Origin: Epiperipatus broadwayi
Lineage: Eukaryota; Onychophora; Udeonychophora; Euonychophora; Peripatidae
Assembly: GCA_028023455.1 (NCBI GenBank)
Contig: JAQFVV010012416.1
Location: 7,817,967 to 7,881,966 of the forward strand
Length of the DNA stretch: 64,000 bases
Direction of reading: 5' to 3'
Of the stretch, positions 48,965-59,569 are shown in pieces. The number at the start of each line of letters is the position of its first letter. The first letter of the stretch is position 1. The notes under the pieces were generated by a model. It ran no database searches. It was not told the origin of the DNA and saw nothing but the letters and a program-made list of their open reading frames with translations. The position numbers were made by a program, and so were the translations under genes.

Positions 48965-49410
48965 ATTAATACAGTAAAAAATATTTTAAAAAAGAAATAT
49001 ATACCATAATTTAATAGAAGTACTTTCAACTATCTAAGTAGTCCTCATCAACTAAATTCAAATCTATTACAAAAAACTATGTATACAAAAAGAATTAGGT
49101 CATATATCAATTTTCCCACAATTCATTAATTTTTATATTAGCAACCTGTGTATTTATCAAATGTTGCTTTTCATTTTTTATTAACATAGCTTTTTTAATT
49201 TTATGTTTATTATTATTTCTTTCAATACACAAAATCTTAACTTTATTAAAATCAAAACCATAATTACATTTAACATTATGATCAAAAAATACTGAAGGTG
49301 GTACATCATCATTTCTAACATTCTCTTGTCTTGATTTTTGTACTCGTTTATATAGCAACCAATGCTCCTTTGATCTTTTTCCCAATGTACACCAAGATTC
49401 ACCTATATAT
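48965..49410 (-). pseudogene. PLE 3' end: GIY-YIG C-terminal part plus terminal sequence (left half of an inverted dimer)
   Basis: The minus strand reads from near 49410: IYIGESWCTLGKRSKEHW, which is the YIG half of a GIY-YIG domain followed by the conserved Arg (KRSKEH). It then runs through VFFDHNVKCNYGFDF, KVKILCIERNNNKHKIKKAM with a Glu in the conserved ERxxxKxxIKxA stretch, to ELWEN and a stop (49107). The C-terminal third is intact, but the RT is absent. Downstream (49018-49060) a hammerhead-like core and a TA-rich tail follow. It belongs to a different PLE lineage from the 26.5-kb element, as the GIY-YIG sequences differ. Confidence 0.8.
49024..49051 (-). ncRNA. Hammerhead-like core just 3' of a PLE GIY-YIG ORF
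   Basis: TTGATGA (complement 49045-49051), a stem GGACTA...ATAGTT, then GAAAGTACTTCTA (GAAA complement 49024-49027). It lies about 55 bp after the GIY-YIG stop codon. The same core, without coding sequence, is at 13018-13047. Confidence 0.5.
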
Positions 49411-49815
49411 ATTGGAGAAAAGATCAAAGGAGCATTGGTTGTTATATAAATGAGTACAAAATCAAAACAAAAGAATGTTAGAAATGATGACATATTACCT
49501 TCAGTATTTTTTGATCATAATGTTAAATGTAATTATGGTTTCGATTTTGATTTTAATAAAGTTAAGATTTTGTGTATTGAAAGAAATAATAATAAGCTTA
49601 AAATTAAAGAAGCTATGTTAATAAAAAATTGAAAGCAACATTTTGTGGGAAAATTGATGTATGATGTAATTCTTTTTGTACACATTTGTAATGGTTTTTT
49701 TTGTAATAGAATTTGAATCTAGTTGATAACCACTACTTAGATAGTTGAAAGTATTTCTATTAAATTATGGTATATATTTGTTTTTAAAATATTTTTTACT
49801 GTATTAATTATTGTA
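49411..49815 (+). pseudogene. PLE 3' end, right half of the inverted dimer
   Basis: The plus strand repeats the left half with about 90% identity: GGAGAAAAGATCAAAGGAGC, VFFDHNVKCNYGFDF, KVKILCIERNNNKLKIKEAM, a stop after MLIKN (49630-49632), and a deletion of the ~14 residues before the normal terminus. The tail continues with TTGATAA (49723-49729), a stem, GAAAG (49747-49751) and TATTTCTATTAAATTATGG. The two halves meet head to head near 49412. Confidence 0.75.
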
Positions 49816-49868
49816 TTGTTTTGAATAATTATATATATTTTATTATAATTGGAATACAGACATTGATT

Positions 49869-49869
49869 T

Positions 49870-49923
<54 letters not shown>

Positions 49924-49925
49924 AT
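49869..49925. repeat. (TA)n microsatellite
   Basis: Interrupted TA repeats follow the right PLE arm. Confidence 0.9.
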
Positions 49926-49964
49926 ATATTTAAACATATATATATTAAATAGAGGGACTTCATG

Positions 49965-50150
49965 TTAGGATTTTCAGTCTATATTCATCCTCCACTCTAT
50001 CTCAAACAACCAAGATACATATTCACACATACGTGAAAAACATACATATGTAGAAACAGCATTCATCAGTTGAGCCATATCATAATCTCCCACACATATA
50101 CACAATTAGTGCTGGGGTTATATTAAGATAGCAGTTTCTTAAGCTTCTAT
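49965..50150 (-). repeat. Fragment of the 'GGTTTAGCATGAAAT' family
   Basis: TCCTCCACTCTATCTCA (49989), CACACATACGTGAAAAACA, CAGCATTCATCAGTTGAGCC and TTATATTAAGATAGC (ending 50134) follow the order of the left arm of the 14235-15045 element. Confidence 0.6.
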
Positions 50151-50289
50151 ATGTATCATCAATATTGAAAGTTTAAAAAAGATAATATTTCTACATGATG
50201 TAATAAAGTGAAGTATCAATTACATCATGCTGAAGAATTACTTATTACATAGAATATTTCCCTTAAATTTCCAATATATGAATTTGTAA

Positions 50290-50395
50290 TAATCATATGA
50301 GAATCACCCCCCCCCCAACATATGCACTGTATAAATTAATAAATAATGCTGAGGAATACTCCCACTTTTAAGCACAAGATAGTCTTTGAAAACAT
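50290..50395 (-). repeat. Second copy of the 15.9-kb repeat fragment
   Basis: AACATATGCACTGTATAAAT and AATGCTGAGGAATACTCCCA match 15945-16000. It is preceded by a C10 run (50308-50317) where the other copy has mixed sequence. Confidence 0.6.
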
Positions 50396-50934
50396 AAATA
50401 AATATTTAATTATATATATATTAATATTTAATATTTAAATTTAAAGACGTAAAAAACTCTGTTTAAAACCAGTTTTTTAAAGAAGCTTAAAGTAATCTTC
50501 ATACATATGAATATTATTTTTTAATATATATCTTTATAACATTTTGAATATTAAATAAAAATTGAATTCACTTTCAGTTTAAAACTTTCAGACAAAAATT
50601 CAATTACTAGATGATATTATTTTAACACACAAAAATTGCTTTTGATCGACATTTCATTATGCTGAAAAAATTGTTTATTAATTGAAAAATACATAGAGTA
50701 CTCTAAATTTCCAACATTTATATATAAATATAAAGGTGAACTTTACCTCTGTTATTAAAAAAAAGATTGCCTTGACAATAAATTGAGATTGCTGATTGTG
50801 ATCGATATTGGTATTGTCTGAGTATTGACTGTTTTCAATTAATTTACATTTATAAACCTATGTAGCCTTGAGGATTTTTAGCTTTATTATCTAAGTAATA
50901 CATTGCTGGAGTGCAGTTTGAATGTTATAATTGA
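50396..50934. other. A+T-rich DNA with a half-copy of the MITE-like element
   Basis: AGATTGCCTTGACAATAAAT ... GTCTGAGTATTGACTG (about 50765-50830) is one arm of the family seen at 7735 and 45027. A second half-copy is at about 51690-51770. Confidence 0.5.
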
Positions 50935-51480
50935 TTAACCCCTGTTTAACCTTTTAATGGATAATAATTAATTTTATTGGCCGAATGAGGTAAAACTCTA
51001 AACTTTTAATTGGTCAATTCACAAACTCAACCATAAAAATATATTCATCTTTTAATATTAAATCAACTTTAGATTTGTTTGTAAAAAGTATATTAATAAT
51101 TTGTCAGGTTATGAAAGTGAACGAAAGTTTTTTCAAAATTAAATTTTTATTTATAATTATAAAAATATTCAATAGCTGCAAATCTAAAATGAACGTTAAT
51201 AACCAACTAAAAAGTGTTGCTGACATCAGTGATTTCTTTCTCAGGTTTACATTGCGAAAAAGTAAATAATTTTTACTAAAATCTTGCTATTTTTTTATAA
51301 TAATTTTATTTTTAGCATATTATAATCAAAATAATTTATAATATGTCAAAACATCAGCATCAAGAACGGACTGCCCTCTTCCATTGTTAACTTAAAATTT
51401 GAATATTATTGATTTTTTACTTGAATAATTCAGAAGAGGGCAGCATCTTACAGAATTTTTTTTAACTTTTAAAAAGAGCA
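50935..51480 (+). repeat. Dispersed ~0.6 kb repeat, copy 3
   Basis: AATTTTATTGGCCGAATGAG, AATTTGTCAGGTTATGAAAG, TTACTAAAATCTTGCTAT, CTGCCCTCTTCCATTGTTA and GGCAGCATCTTACAG follow the same order as at 19885-20500. Confidence 0.65.
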
Positions 51481-52394
51481 TAAAATCTTAATGGTAGCAT
51501 TAAAAATGATGGAATTCAAACAACTTGAAGCCGGCTCAACTAAGACTGGAGAACCTCATGAATAGGTTAATGAAGTTTATTTAAACTTTTTATATCAATA
51601 ATTTTACTCTTTGAGGATCAAGTTGCAAACTTTAATATCTATATAAATATATTATACCATAAATAAAAGTGGATTTCCACCTTGATTATTAGAAGGATGT
51701 TGCCTTGACAACAGATTTAGATTGTTGATTGTGATTGGTACTGTCTAAGTGTTGACTGCTTTCAATGAATTTATGTATATACTGTATTTATATAATATTA
51801 TATTTATTTTATACAGATTAAAATCTTTCAAAAATATAGAATAATATTTCATTTTGATGCTTAGAATGATTTTATAGGTATAAATAAGTATGGTCACAAA
51901 TTTAATTCCCATTAAAACATTTAATGTTATTTTTTAAAACCTTATTGTTATTATACTGTTAACAAAAAAAATATAACTGCTGATAAAAATGTCAAACAGG
52001 CCCTTTTAATCAAACTATAAGCCTATTAAAAATAACCCTGTGCCAAAGAAACTTCATTTTATATGTCATTACATAAAGGACAATGTAATTCATCAAACCA
52101 TTAGTTTTGTTTTATTAGCACGAATTTTATTAACTAAATTTTACTCTTCATAAAAGACACATTAGAACAGGTAATTAGGTCATGGTTATAATGTTATGTT
52201 TTATAGCTCTATTTATATTCTAGATTTCATGTCTAGGTGGAGGCTGAAAATGTTTTTTGATAATTCATGATTTCTCAAGCAAACTTAGAATTTTTAAAGC
52301 TGTTCTTGGCACCCTGTCTTGCTTGTTATAGACCTTTTTTATTAGCCATGGATAAACTAGTGGAGTTTACAAATATAGTGAAATTATACTTTGT
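51481..52394. other. A+T-rich DNA, no gene seen
   Basis: Apart from the MITE half-copy at 51690-51770 nothing was recognised. Confidence 0.5.
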
Positions 52395-52600
52395 GTCAAT
52401 TTTTGTAAATTGTAAAGTTTATATCTGTACTAGAGATAATCTCTAGTTTAGAAAATGATTAATAATAATCATTATTTTATTTATCTGAGGTGGATGGGTG
52501 TTAAAGTTATGAGTGGAGTGAGTTTGACAGTGGCAAATAAAAATGTAACAATTTACTATAGATAAACACTCTTAATATAATATATATATATATATATTGA
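52395..52600 (+). repeat. Repeat C, copy 1
   Basis: GATAATCTCTAGTTTAGAAA, GATTAATAATAATCATTATT, TTATCTGAGGTGGATGG, GAGTGGAGTGAGTTTGACAG and AATAAAAATGTAACAAT match 55055-55200 and, in complement, the copy split at 60717-60778/61978-62150. Confidence 0.7.
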
Positions 52601-53150
52601 AACAGATATTCTGTTCCTCATATAAATATTCAATAAACCTCCCCCCCCATTCAAAAATGTCTAGCGTGACTCAGTTTAATTGGGAACGCAATAAAGCTGT
52701 GATCTGTTAAAAAAAAATCATATTTTTAATTTTGTGATTGATGGATTTGAATAAAATGTTATATCATCTTATTTTTTTTTATCTGTCTCAATAAAAAGAA
52801 AAGAAATTAATTATCCAATCATTAAAAAGAAAGAAAAAAGATACTTGAGTTAAACTGAGGCAGTATTCAAATTAGGCACGTCGTTAAAAAAAAAAAAAGA
52901 ACTTTCGTCTTACACAGAGAAGCAGAACATATTGAATTCTTTTTTTTTAAAAAAAGAAAGTGTATTACTTAATCCTTTTGACATATTAAAGTATAACTTT
53001 AACAAAACATGAAAATGGAAAAAGAAAGCTTTACTAGAGGAATTTTAGTGACAATGGAGTAATTTAGCAGCTTCACTCTCTCCACACTGTGCCATGACTT
53101 TCCATAGATGAAATAACCTGCCTTCTTTTTGAGGAAACTGGACTGCAAAA
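52601..53150. other. A+T-rich DNA, no gene seen
   Basis: Has homopolymer runs (C8 at about 52641, A-runs) only. Confidence 0.5.
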
Positions 53151-53154
53151 CTGG

Positions 53155-53510
53155 AAGGTAATTATGTTATAAAATATTAAAACGTCTTTATCATACGTTA
53201 TAAAGTGACATTATGAAATAATTACATAGAATTTGTTTTATAAAATATTAAAACGTCTTTATCATACGTTATAAAGTGAAGTTATGAAATAATTACATAG
53301 AGTTTGTTTTGTAAAATATGAAAACATCTTTATCATACGTTATAAAGTGACATTATGAAATAATTACATAGAATTTGTTTTGTAAAATATTAAAATGTCT
53401 TTATCATACATTATAAAGTGAAGTTATGAAATAATTACATAGAATTTGTTTTGTAAAATATGAAAACATCTTTATCATACGTTATAAAGTGAAGTTATGA
53501 AATAGCTACA
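53155..53510. repeat. 71-bp minisatellite, five units
   Basis: The unit begins AAAATATTAAAACGTCTTTA and contains CATACGTTATAAAGTGA and AATAATTACATAGAATTTG. Unit starts at 53171, 53242, 53313, 53384 and 53455 give an exact 71-bp period. Alternating units share variants (AAAACATC versus AAAACGTC; GACATT versus GAAGTT), suggesting spread by two-unit blocks. Confidence 0.9.
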
Positions 53511-53771
53511 CGCAAATTTATTTATAAAAAAGTTTGAACGTATTTACTATATGAATTAGAAATGCTTTAATTGCATATTACTTCTATCTGGGTAATGTAA
53601 CAGAAATTATGTATAAGAATATACTTTTATATTTGACTAAATTATAAATGCTTTAATTACCAAATGATGAATACTCCACAAGCCAAGAATCGCTGAGTTT
53701 AAATGTTTACCAATCGGTAATAATTCATAAAATAACAAAATGTTATATAAATCATAAATGCTTAACTGCTA

Positions 53772-54330
53772 CCAGGCTTCTTCTCATAAAGGAATACAAA
53801 AATGAACTACTATTGTTGAATTAGAATATTTCCAAATTTCTTCTCATAAATGGATTCAAAATGAATTATTGTTAAATTAGAATATTCACAAGCTTCTTCT
53901 CTTAAATGAACTCAAAATGAACTATTGTTGAATTAGAATATTTCTAAGGTTATTCTCTTAAATGAATTCAAAATGAACTATTGTTGAATTAGTATATTTC
54001 CAAGCTTCTTTTCATAAATGAATCCAAAATGAACTATTGTTGGATCAGAATATTCCCAAGCTTCTTTTCATAAGTGAATCCAAAATGAACTATTGTTGGA
54101 TCAGAATATTCCCAAGCTTCTTTTCATAAATGAATCCAAAATGAACTATTGTTGGATCAGAATATTCCCAAGCTTCTTCTCATAAATGAATCCAAAATGA
54201 ACTATTGTTGAATCAGAATATTCCCAAGCTTCTTCTCATAAAGAAATTCAAAAATGAACTATTGTTGAATTAGACTATTTCCAAACGTCTTCTCATAAAT
54301 GAACTTATAAATGAACTATTGATAAAAAAA
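53772..54330. repeat. 56-bp minisatellite, about ten units
   Basis: The unit reads AAGCTTCTTTTCATAAATGA, ATCCAAAATGAACTATTG and TTGGATCAGAATATTCCC. Unit starts at 53834, 53890, 53946, 54002, 54058, 54114, 54170 and 54226 show an exact 56-bp period, with more diverged units at each edge. The centre units (54002-54225) are the most alike, as expected of a homogenising array. Confidence 0.9.
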
Positions 54331-54811
54331 AAGAGAACTGCTTCTAGCTCTTTCATAAGTAAAATGAAAATGTGTTATCATGTGGATAGAAATGAATTTC
54401 ATTAGAAATTGCAAATTAATTGTTATTTAATAAATTTTTTTTTGTTACTAAAAATTAAATTGGTTATCCAGTTGTCCCAGTTTTGTTTATTTATCGCATC
54501 ACTCACCAATTATAGCACTGGTTCATGAGAATCTCATGCCTTCTGAGCTACGTCTGACATAACTAGACCTAGGCCAGTCAGGTTGTAGTGAGATGGAACT
54601 CTAATGGCGCTCTTTGGGAAACCAAACATAAAAATATTTAGTTGTTTCCAGTCTCTATGGTACTACATCCTCTGATGAGCAGGAAATATTGTTGTAGGAG
54701 GCATTAACATCTGCATTAGGAATGTCAATTGATAGTTCCTTCCTACAGCATGCTCATCAGAAAATTGTTACAACTGACGTAATAAAACAGTTGTATGCGG
54801 GTCCGGTTACA
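54331..54811. other. Unassigned DNA
   Basis: A small inverted pair (tcctctgatgagcaggaaat near 54669 and ttcctacagcatgctcatcag near 54741) is visible. Nothing else was recognised. Confidence 0.4.
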
Positions 54812-55200
54812 ATATATATATATATATGAGAGATAATGACCTGGGCCAACTGATAAGTGCTGGTTCAGCATGAAATGCATCTTGGGGGTCATTTGACTTT
54901 TATTGTATCTTTATTTATATGAGTTTAAAAAGATGGGGAAGTATGGAGGTTGTTTAATATATATATATATTACACATGGGGAAGAGAAAGGTGAATAACT
55001 CCATGTGTGTGTATGTTTCAAAATTAAAAAATCAGTTATATTAATCTTTAACTGAGGTTTAAAGTTTATACCTGTGCTAGAGATAATCTCTAGTTTAGAA
55101 AATGATTAGTAATAATCAATATTATATTTATCTGAGATGGCTGGTGTCAAAGTTTTGAGTGGAGTGAGTTTGACAATGGTAAATAAAAATGTAACAATAG
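54812..55200 (+). repeat. Composite repeat: 'GGTTCAGCATGAAAT' subfamily joined to repeat C
   Basis: After a (TA)n, GGGCCAACTGATAAGTGC, TGGTTCAGCATGAAATGC and GGGGTCATTTGACTTTTA lead via AACTCCATGTGTGTGTATG to repeat C (TGTGCTAGAGATAATCTC ... AATAAAAATGTAACAATAG). The complement of the same composite is at 60717-62345, interrupted by a LINE. It is therefore one ~390-bp element and not a chance junction. Confidence 0.7.
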
Positions 55201-55204
55201 ACAT

Positions 55205-56360
55205 AATTTCTATTATCACATGAAAATGGGGGAATATTTTCATGCGAATTATAATTTTTTGTAGGTAATAGTTGAGAATGAATGTTTTGAGTTATTTTGA
55301 TTGGAGATTTGATATCATTAATTTGTTAATATTACTATTTATATTTTAAAAATTTTTAACAGCTATGTTTTGTCAGATATTTAAAATTTTTGGTGTGCGG
55401 AGGCTTAATACATTGCATTTGTCATCTGTGAATTATCTTAGTGAAAACATTTTTTCCCGCCTAAAACTGGCATTTTATAGACATTAATTCCAAATGGATG
55501 CATATTTGAATATTAAATTTCTTGCTTTTTTTAAAGCTAAATTCATTGCATAGGTTGGCGCCAAATTTATTATCATGAGTTTTCTCCTACGAACGTAATT
55601 CAAGAGAAAATATTAACTAACATATATATAAATTCATTTATTTTACTTTTCTTTCTTTTTTTTTTTTTTGCCAGAAGTGAAATAAGAGTAGCTAAAAAAT
55701 CAGAAAGATTAGACAATCTATGTAAAATGTCTGTTATTTTTAATAAAAATCTAACATTTTAATTAAAAAGTAAAAGATATAAAATAATGTCATGGTATAA
55801 CAATATATAAAATAACGATAACTATTTTTATTATAAAAACATCTGTTCGCCTCTAGCCTTGTTAGTCGGATAGTATAATTTAATTTTTTAAAAATATTAT
55901 CGTTTTGACTTTTATACATAGTATCATATCCTGTTACTGATTTAAAATATTTTTCACTTATTTAAATGACAAAAATGTAATCTGACTTTTATATGTTTAT
56001 TGTTTTTTGTTTTTGACTCTAGGATTTGGGGGGAGGGGGTTAAAAATTTGCTTATTAAGAGTTTTTTTTATAATTCATTTGTATTATAGTAAGCTTTGTA
56101 TCTAAAGTTAAATTCGACGATATGATAATAGCATACAATGCTTTAAAACGTATTTTTGATCAAGTTAGGAACAGTTTCCTACTGACAATATTTTAATCCT
56201 TTATTTTTAGCTTAGAGCTAAATTATCGAATCTTTTACATTATTTGGATCAATAATATAAGATTTATCTGCTAAAAATAGATTTTTTGACACCAAAAATT
56301 AATAATAATAAAACTATTCTCAGAACATTTAACACGCATACGTATAAACATTTTATATAT
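55205..56360. other. A+T-rich DNA, no gene seen
   Basis: No feature is supported. Confidence 0.5.
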
Positions 56361-56363
56361 ATA

Positions 56364-56436
56364 TCAAAGCATTGACCGGGAAGCGAACGGCTGCTTAGAA
56401 GGCAGCTATGCTAGCCGCTAATCCATCAACGCTTGA
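56364..56436 (-). mobile_element. tRNA-Gly-derived SINE, copy 4
   Basis: On the minus strand: CAAGCGTTGATGGATTAGCG, GCTAGCATAGCTGCCTTCTA, then CCGTTCGCTTCCCGGTCAAT and GCTTTGATATATATA. The B-box arm has lost several bases relative to copies 1 and 5. Flanks (TATAAACATTTTA, TATACACATTTAC) may be a worn duplication. Confidence 0.8.
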
Positions 56437-56439
56437 CAA

Positions 56440-57178
56440 CATATACACATTTACGTAGTTTTCTGCGCACACATACTACTAAAATAGTATTCTATAAAAA
56501 TAAGATATTTTTATTAAATATTGTTACTGACTTGCATAGCATATTTGTAGAATGGTTTATCATACGTTTCATTCTTAGGCGGACGAATCGTACATAGGTT
56601 TATTCATTATTGGAATGATGGAGTCCATCCAACATCATGATGGATAATCTTTTTTTTTATTATCAACTTTTTCAATTCGTTATTCCCTTAGCTAAAAAAA
56701 TCAGCTTGCCCCTAAAATGACTAAAGCAATACTTTTTCAACTTTATTATTTGTGTTGCAAGCAAACTTTCAGACTGAAATTGATACCCTGGTTCATTACT
56801 CTATGTTCTTTCTTGTCTAGGATGTTTTCAAAAGAATATGTCAATATTATATTTAAAAATAAGAATATCTTCAGTGTTGTTAGAAAGTAACAATATATAT
56901 ATAACAAAAGCAGTCCACACCTATTCAGCTCCAAGAATCTTCAATCCACTATCAAAGAACTTTTTATTAATGAAAAAAATTAATAACAATACACCTTTCT
57001 CTATGAACTTATTAGATCATGCGGAAAGGTGGGTAGTTATCTATCTTTTTCATTAGTAAAATGTTTCCTTGGCAGCAGATTAAAGATTCATAGTGTTTAA
57101 TGATGTGGATCTGCCGTTTTCATGTATAAAGTAATCTGGTATTCAACAATATCCATTCTATTATTTATATATATATGT
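56440..57178. other. A+T-rich DNA, no gene seen
   Basis: No feature is supported. Confidence 0.5.
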
Positions 57179-57179
57179 A

Positions 57180-57545
57180 AAATAATAAATTATCTATTAA
57201 AATATATGTAAATTTAAAATTATAATAATCGTAGATAATAACAATATATAACAGAAATACTTTCGACTTTGTTGTAATCTTTATTAACTGAAATAAGTAG
57301 GCAAAAATAGGCAGACGTCACGTGATTTTCCAAGATCTGGTTATTTCGATATTAGCATAGACTATCTGCTAATACTGATATACACAGTTAATGGGAAACC
57401 ACGTGATGTCTGCGTTTTTTTTTGTTTATATTATTTCAGCTGATAATGATTAGCATGTAATTGAAATTTCTTCTGCTTAATTAATATGTATATATTGTTA
57501 TTATCTATCATAATAATTTTAAATTTATATGTACATACATATTGT
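57180..57545. repeat. Palindrome with hammerhead-like motifs and a CACGTGA-bearing inner stem
   Basis: Outer arms: 57180-57300 and 57430-57545 (ATATTGTTATTATCTA, AATTTTAAATTTA and complements). Inner arms: GCAGACGTCACGTGATTTTCC (57311-57331) and GGAAACCACGTGATGTCTGC (57394-57413). Axis near 57363. On the right arm CTGATAA (57440-57446), a hairpin and GAAAT (57463-57467) are followed by TTCTTCTG. The left arm has the mirror with AGTCGAAAG. Likely an inverted pair of PLE-type ends (inference). Confidence 0.65.
57440..57467 (+). ncRNA. Hammerhead-like motif in the 57-kb palindrome
   Basis: CTGATAA, a weak GATTA...TAATT stem and GAAAT. The left-arm counterpart (minus strand, 57261-57287) keeps GAAAG with a TTAATAA first box. 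Confidence 0.35.
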
Positions 57546-57875
57546 GAGTTAACTTTTGGAAAGAAAAGGAGGAAGAGCTTTAACCTATAGTGTGGAAATA
57601 TACTTTTGAATAATTCTGATCTTCCATTTAATTCTTTTTCAGCATCAAAAATTTTTATCATGAATATTTTATTGCGAATAAAATATTTAAATAGGATAGA
57701 ATAATTATAAGTAACAGTAAATAATTTCTTTACTAATGTTTTATCATAAACTGTGTCTTCTATATTTATTTAAAGAGTGTCTTGGCCTTTTGTTTTCAAT
57801 CCTTCTTACAATAAGCATGTATAGCTGGAAACTCTTTTTACAAGTAAAATAATATTCTTAATTAATAATTTTCTG
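57546..57875. other. A+T-rich DNA, no gene seen
   Basis: No feature is supported. Confidence 0.5.
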
Positions 57876-57950
57876 TTTGACCGGGAAGTGAACCCGGACC
57901 GCTGCTTGGAAGGCAGCTATGATAACCGCTAGGCCACCAACAACGCTTGA
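57876..57950 (-). mobile_element. tRNA-Gly(UCC)-derived SINE, copy 5 (head closest to a tRNA)
   Basis: On the minus strand: TCAAGCGTTGTTGGTGGCCT, AGCGGTTATCATAGC, the anticodon arm GCTGCCTTCCAAGCAGC with a UCC anticodon, then GTCCGGGTTCACTTCCCGG. The D-, anticodon- and T-arms are all recognisable as tRNA-Gly. An extra TTG after GCGTTG and a 3' side ending CCGGTCAAACAG mean that the acceptor stem does not pair, so it is not called as a tRNA gene. Confidence 0.8.
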
Positions 57951-57954
57951 TTTG

Positions 57955-59565
57955 TGTAAATATTTTGTGTAATGATTTGTACACTAAGTTAATGCATTCG
58001 TTAATTGTAAGAATGCAAATTGAAGGCATCCAATCTGGAGACAATTGATACTAGATATCTAGATTAATGGACATAATATAGCTAATGGTTTTTTTATTCT
58101 TAATTTTTCTGTAACATTTTTGATCAATTCCATCACCTTCTATGTTCTTGTTTTTTCTGACTATCATTGTAATGCTAATCTGGTTCATTTAAAAAAACCA
58201 ATATTCTAAATCAGTGGTGCCAATTTTTTTACACTTGCACCCACATACAGACTAAAATTTTACATGCCCCATTGCATGTTGTTATCACCTTATTATAAAC
58301 ATATAAGGGCAGTTATATTAAAAGTCGTTTTACCACATACACATATATATCTTGTTATGTTCCAGTATATAGATTAGATATAAGATCTTTGAAAAAACTG
58401 CATATTGACAAAAATGTATAATACTTGGTTCTTAGTAGATTTGTTGATTTGTAGTAATTATAACTTTTATAGCTTGTTTTAAATGTGCACATTCCTAAAT
58501 GTAAACAGTATCAACATTAGAAAAATACTAACACAAAGAACAAAATTATGTGCGTGAACAAGAGAAATATAAGCAAAGTACTGCTATGATGTGCCATTTA
58601 TACAAAACAGATTGGAATATAAAGAAGGAAGGGTTTAAACACAGAAGTGGTCAGACACACAATAATGACTTGAGCAATTTTCATGTATTTTTAATAAAGT
58701 TTAGTTTTTTTTTCAATTAAAAATTTATTATCCATTGTGAGAACTTCTCAAAATTTTCATGACCTGCCAACAATTTTTATGTGAACCCTTGAGGGGTTGC
58801 AACTCATACGTTACACTACTGTTTTAGTTGAGATCCTAGGACTATCTTCATAAATTCTCTCTGTATCTTTTTGGCTTGTTTATTTATTATATTTTTTATC
58901 AAACTTATTTGAAGTGAAGACATTATTTTGATTATCTGAATCTCCTAAAAATTCTTACTGTTTTCATTTTTATTGCCTTTGTTAATGCAATAAAATTCAA
59001 AGAGTAGTGAAGAAACAAATATAACTTTTGAATTTTCAGATTTGTTTTAGTTTTAATTTTTGGTTTGTAAGTACTATTACATCTTTTAAGGTTCATTTTC
59101 TATTTTTATTTGTTGTTTCATTATAATCAGTCTTATATTGTTTATGCTTTTTTCTATTTTCTTATGCAGTTCATTTTCTTTACACTTATAAAATCATAAC
59201 AGCAGTTTTTGAGATGCAGATTTGAAGAAAAAAAAGTTAAAAGATCAAGTCTTAAAAAAGAAAACTTAAAAATATAATGAAAGAAGATTGTTTATTAAGC
59301 AAATACAAAACAAAAGAAATTGGATTGGCTTTGTAATCCCAGATAAAAAAAACAATTAAAAAATAAATTTAAAGATTTTATAACAGACAAATAAAATCAA
59401 GACAGAAGAAGAAAATTGTTGATCTTAAATTTCTGAGTTTTTAAAAACAAACAATGGAATACAGAAAAATGGAAGATAGTTGCATGCATTGATTTATGAG
59501 ATAATAATTAATAATTATAACTATCTAATTACATTTTTCTTTGCTTATAAAATAAGGGAGAAATC
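57955..59565. other. A+T-rich DNA, no gene seen
   Basis: Nothing was recognised. The TGACCTGCCAACAATTTTTA to GTTGCAACTCATA area (58755-58810) is of slightly higher complexity but matches no family I know. Confidence 0.45.
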
Positions 59566-59569
59566 CACC

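Noticed and set aside
49181-49402. 73-codon minus-strand frame
   Set aside because: Alternative frame of the PLE GIY-YIG region; the other frame carries the conserved residues.
53155-54330. CRISPR-like array
   Set aside because: The units are contiguous tandem repeats without unique spacers, in a eukaryotic context.
57876-57950. Functional tRNA-Gly(UCC) gene
   Set aside because: The T- and anticodon arms are good, but the acceptor stem does not pair and the related copies have SINE spacers, tails and target duplications.
57862-58044. 60-codon minus-strand frame
   Set aside because: Part of it is the translated tRNA-Gly SINE; no protein support.
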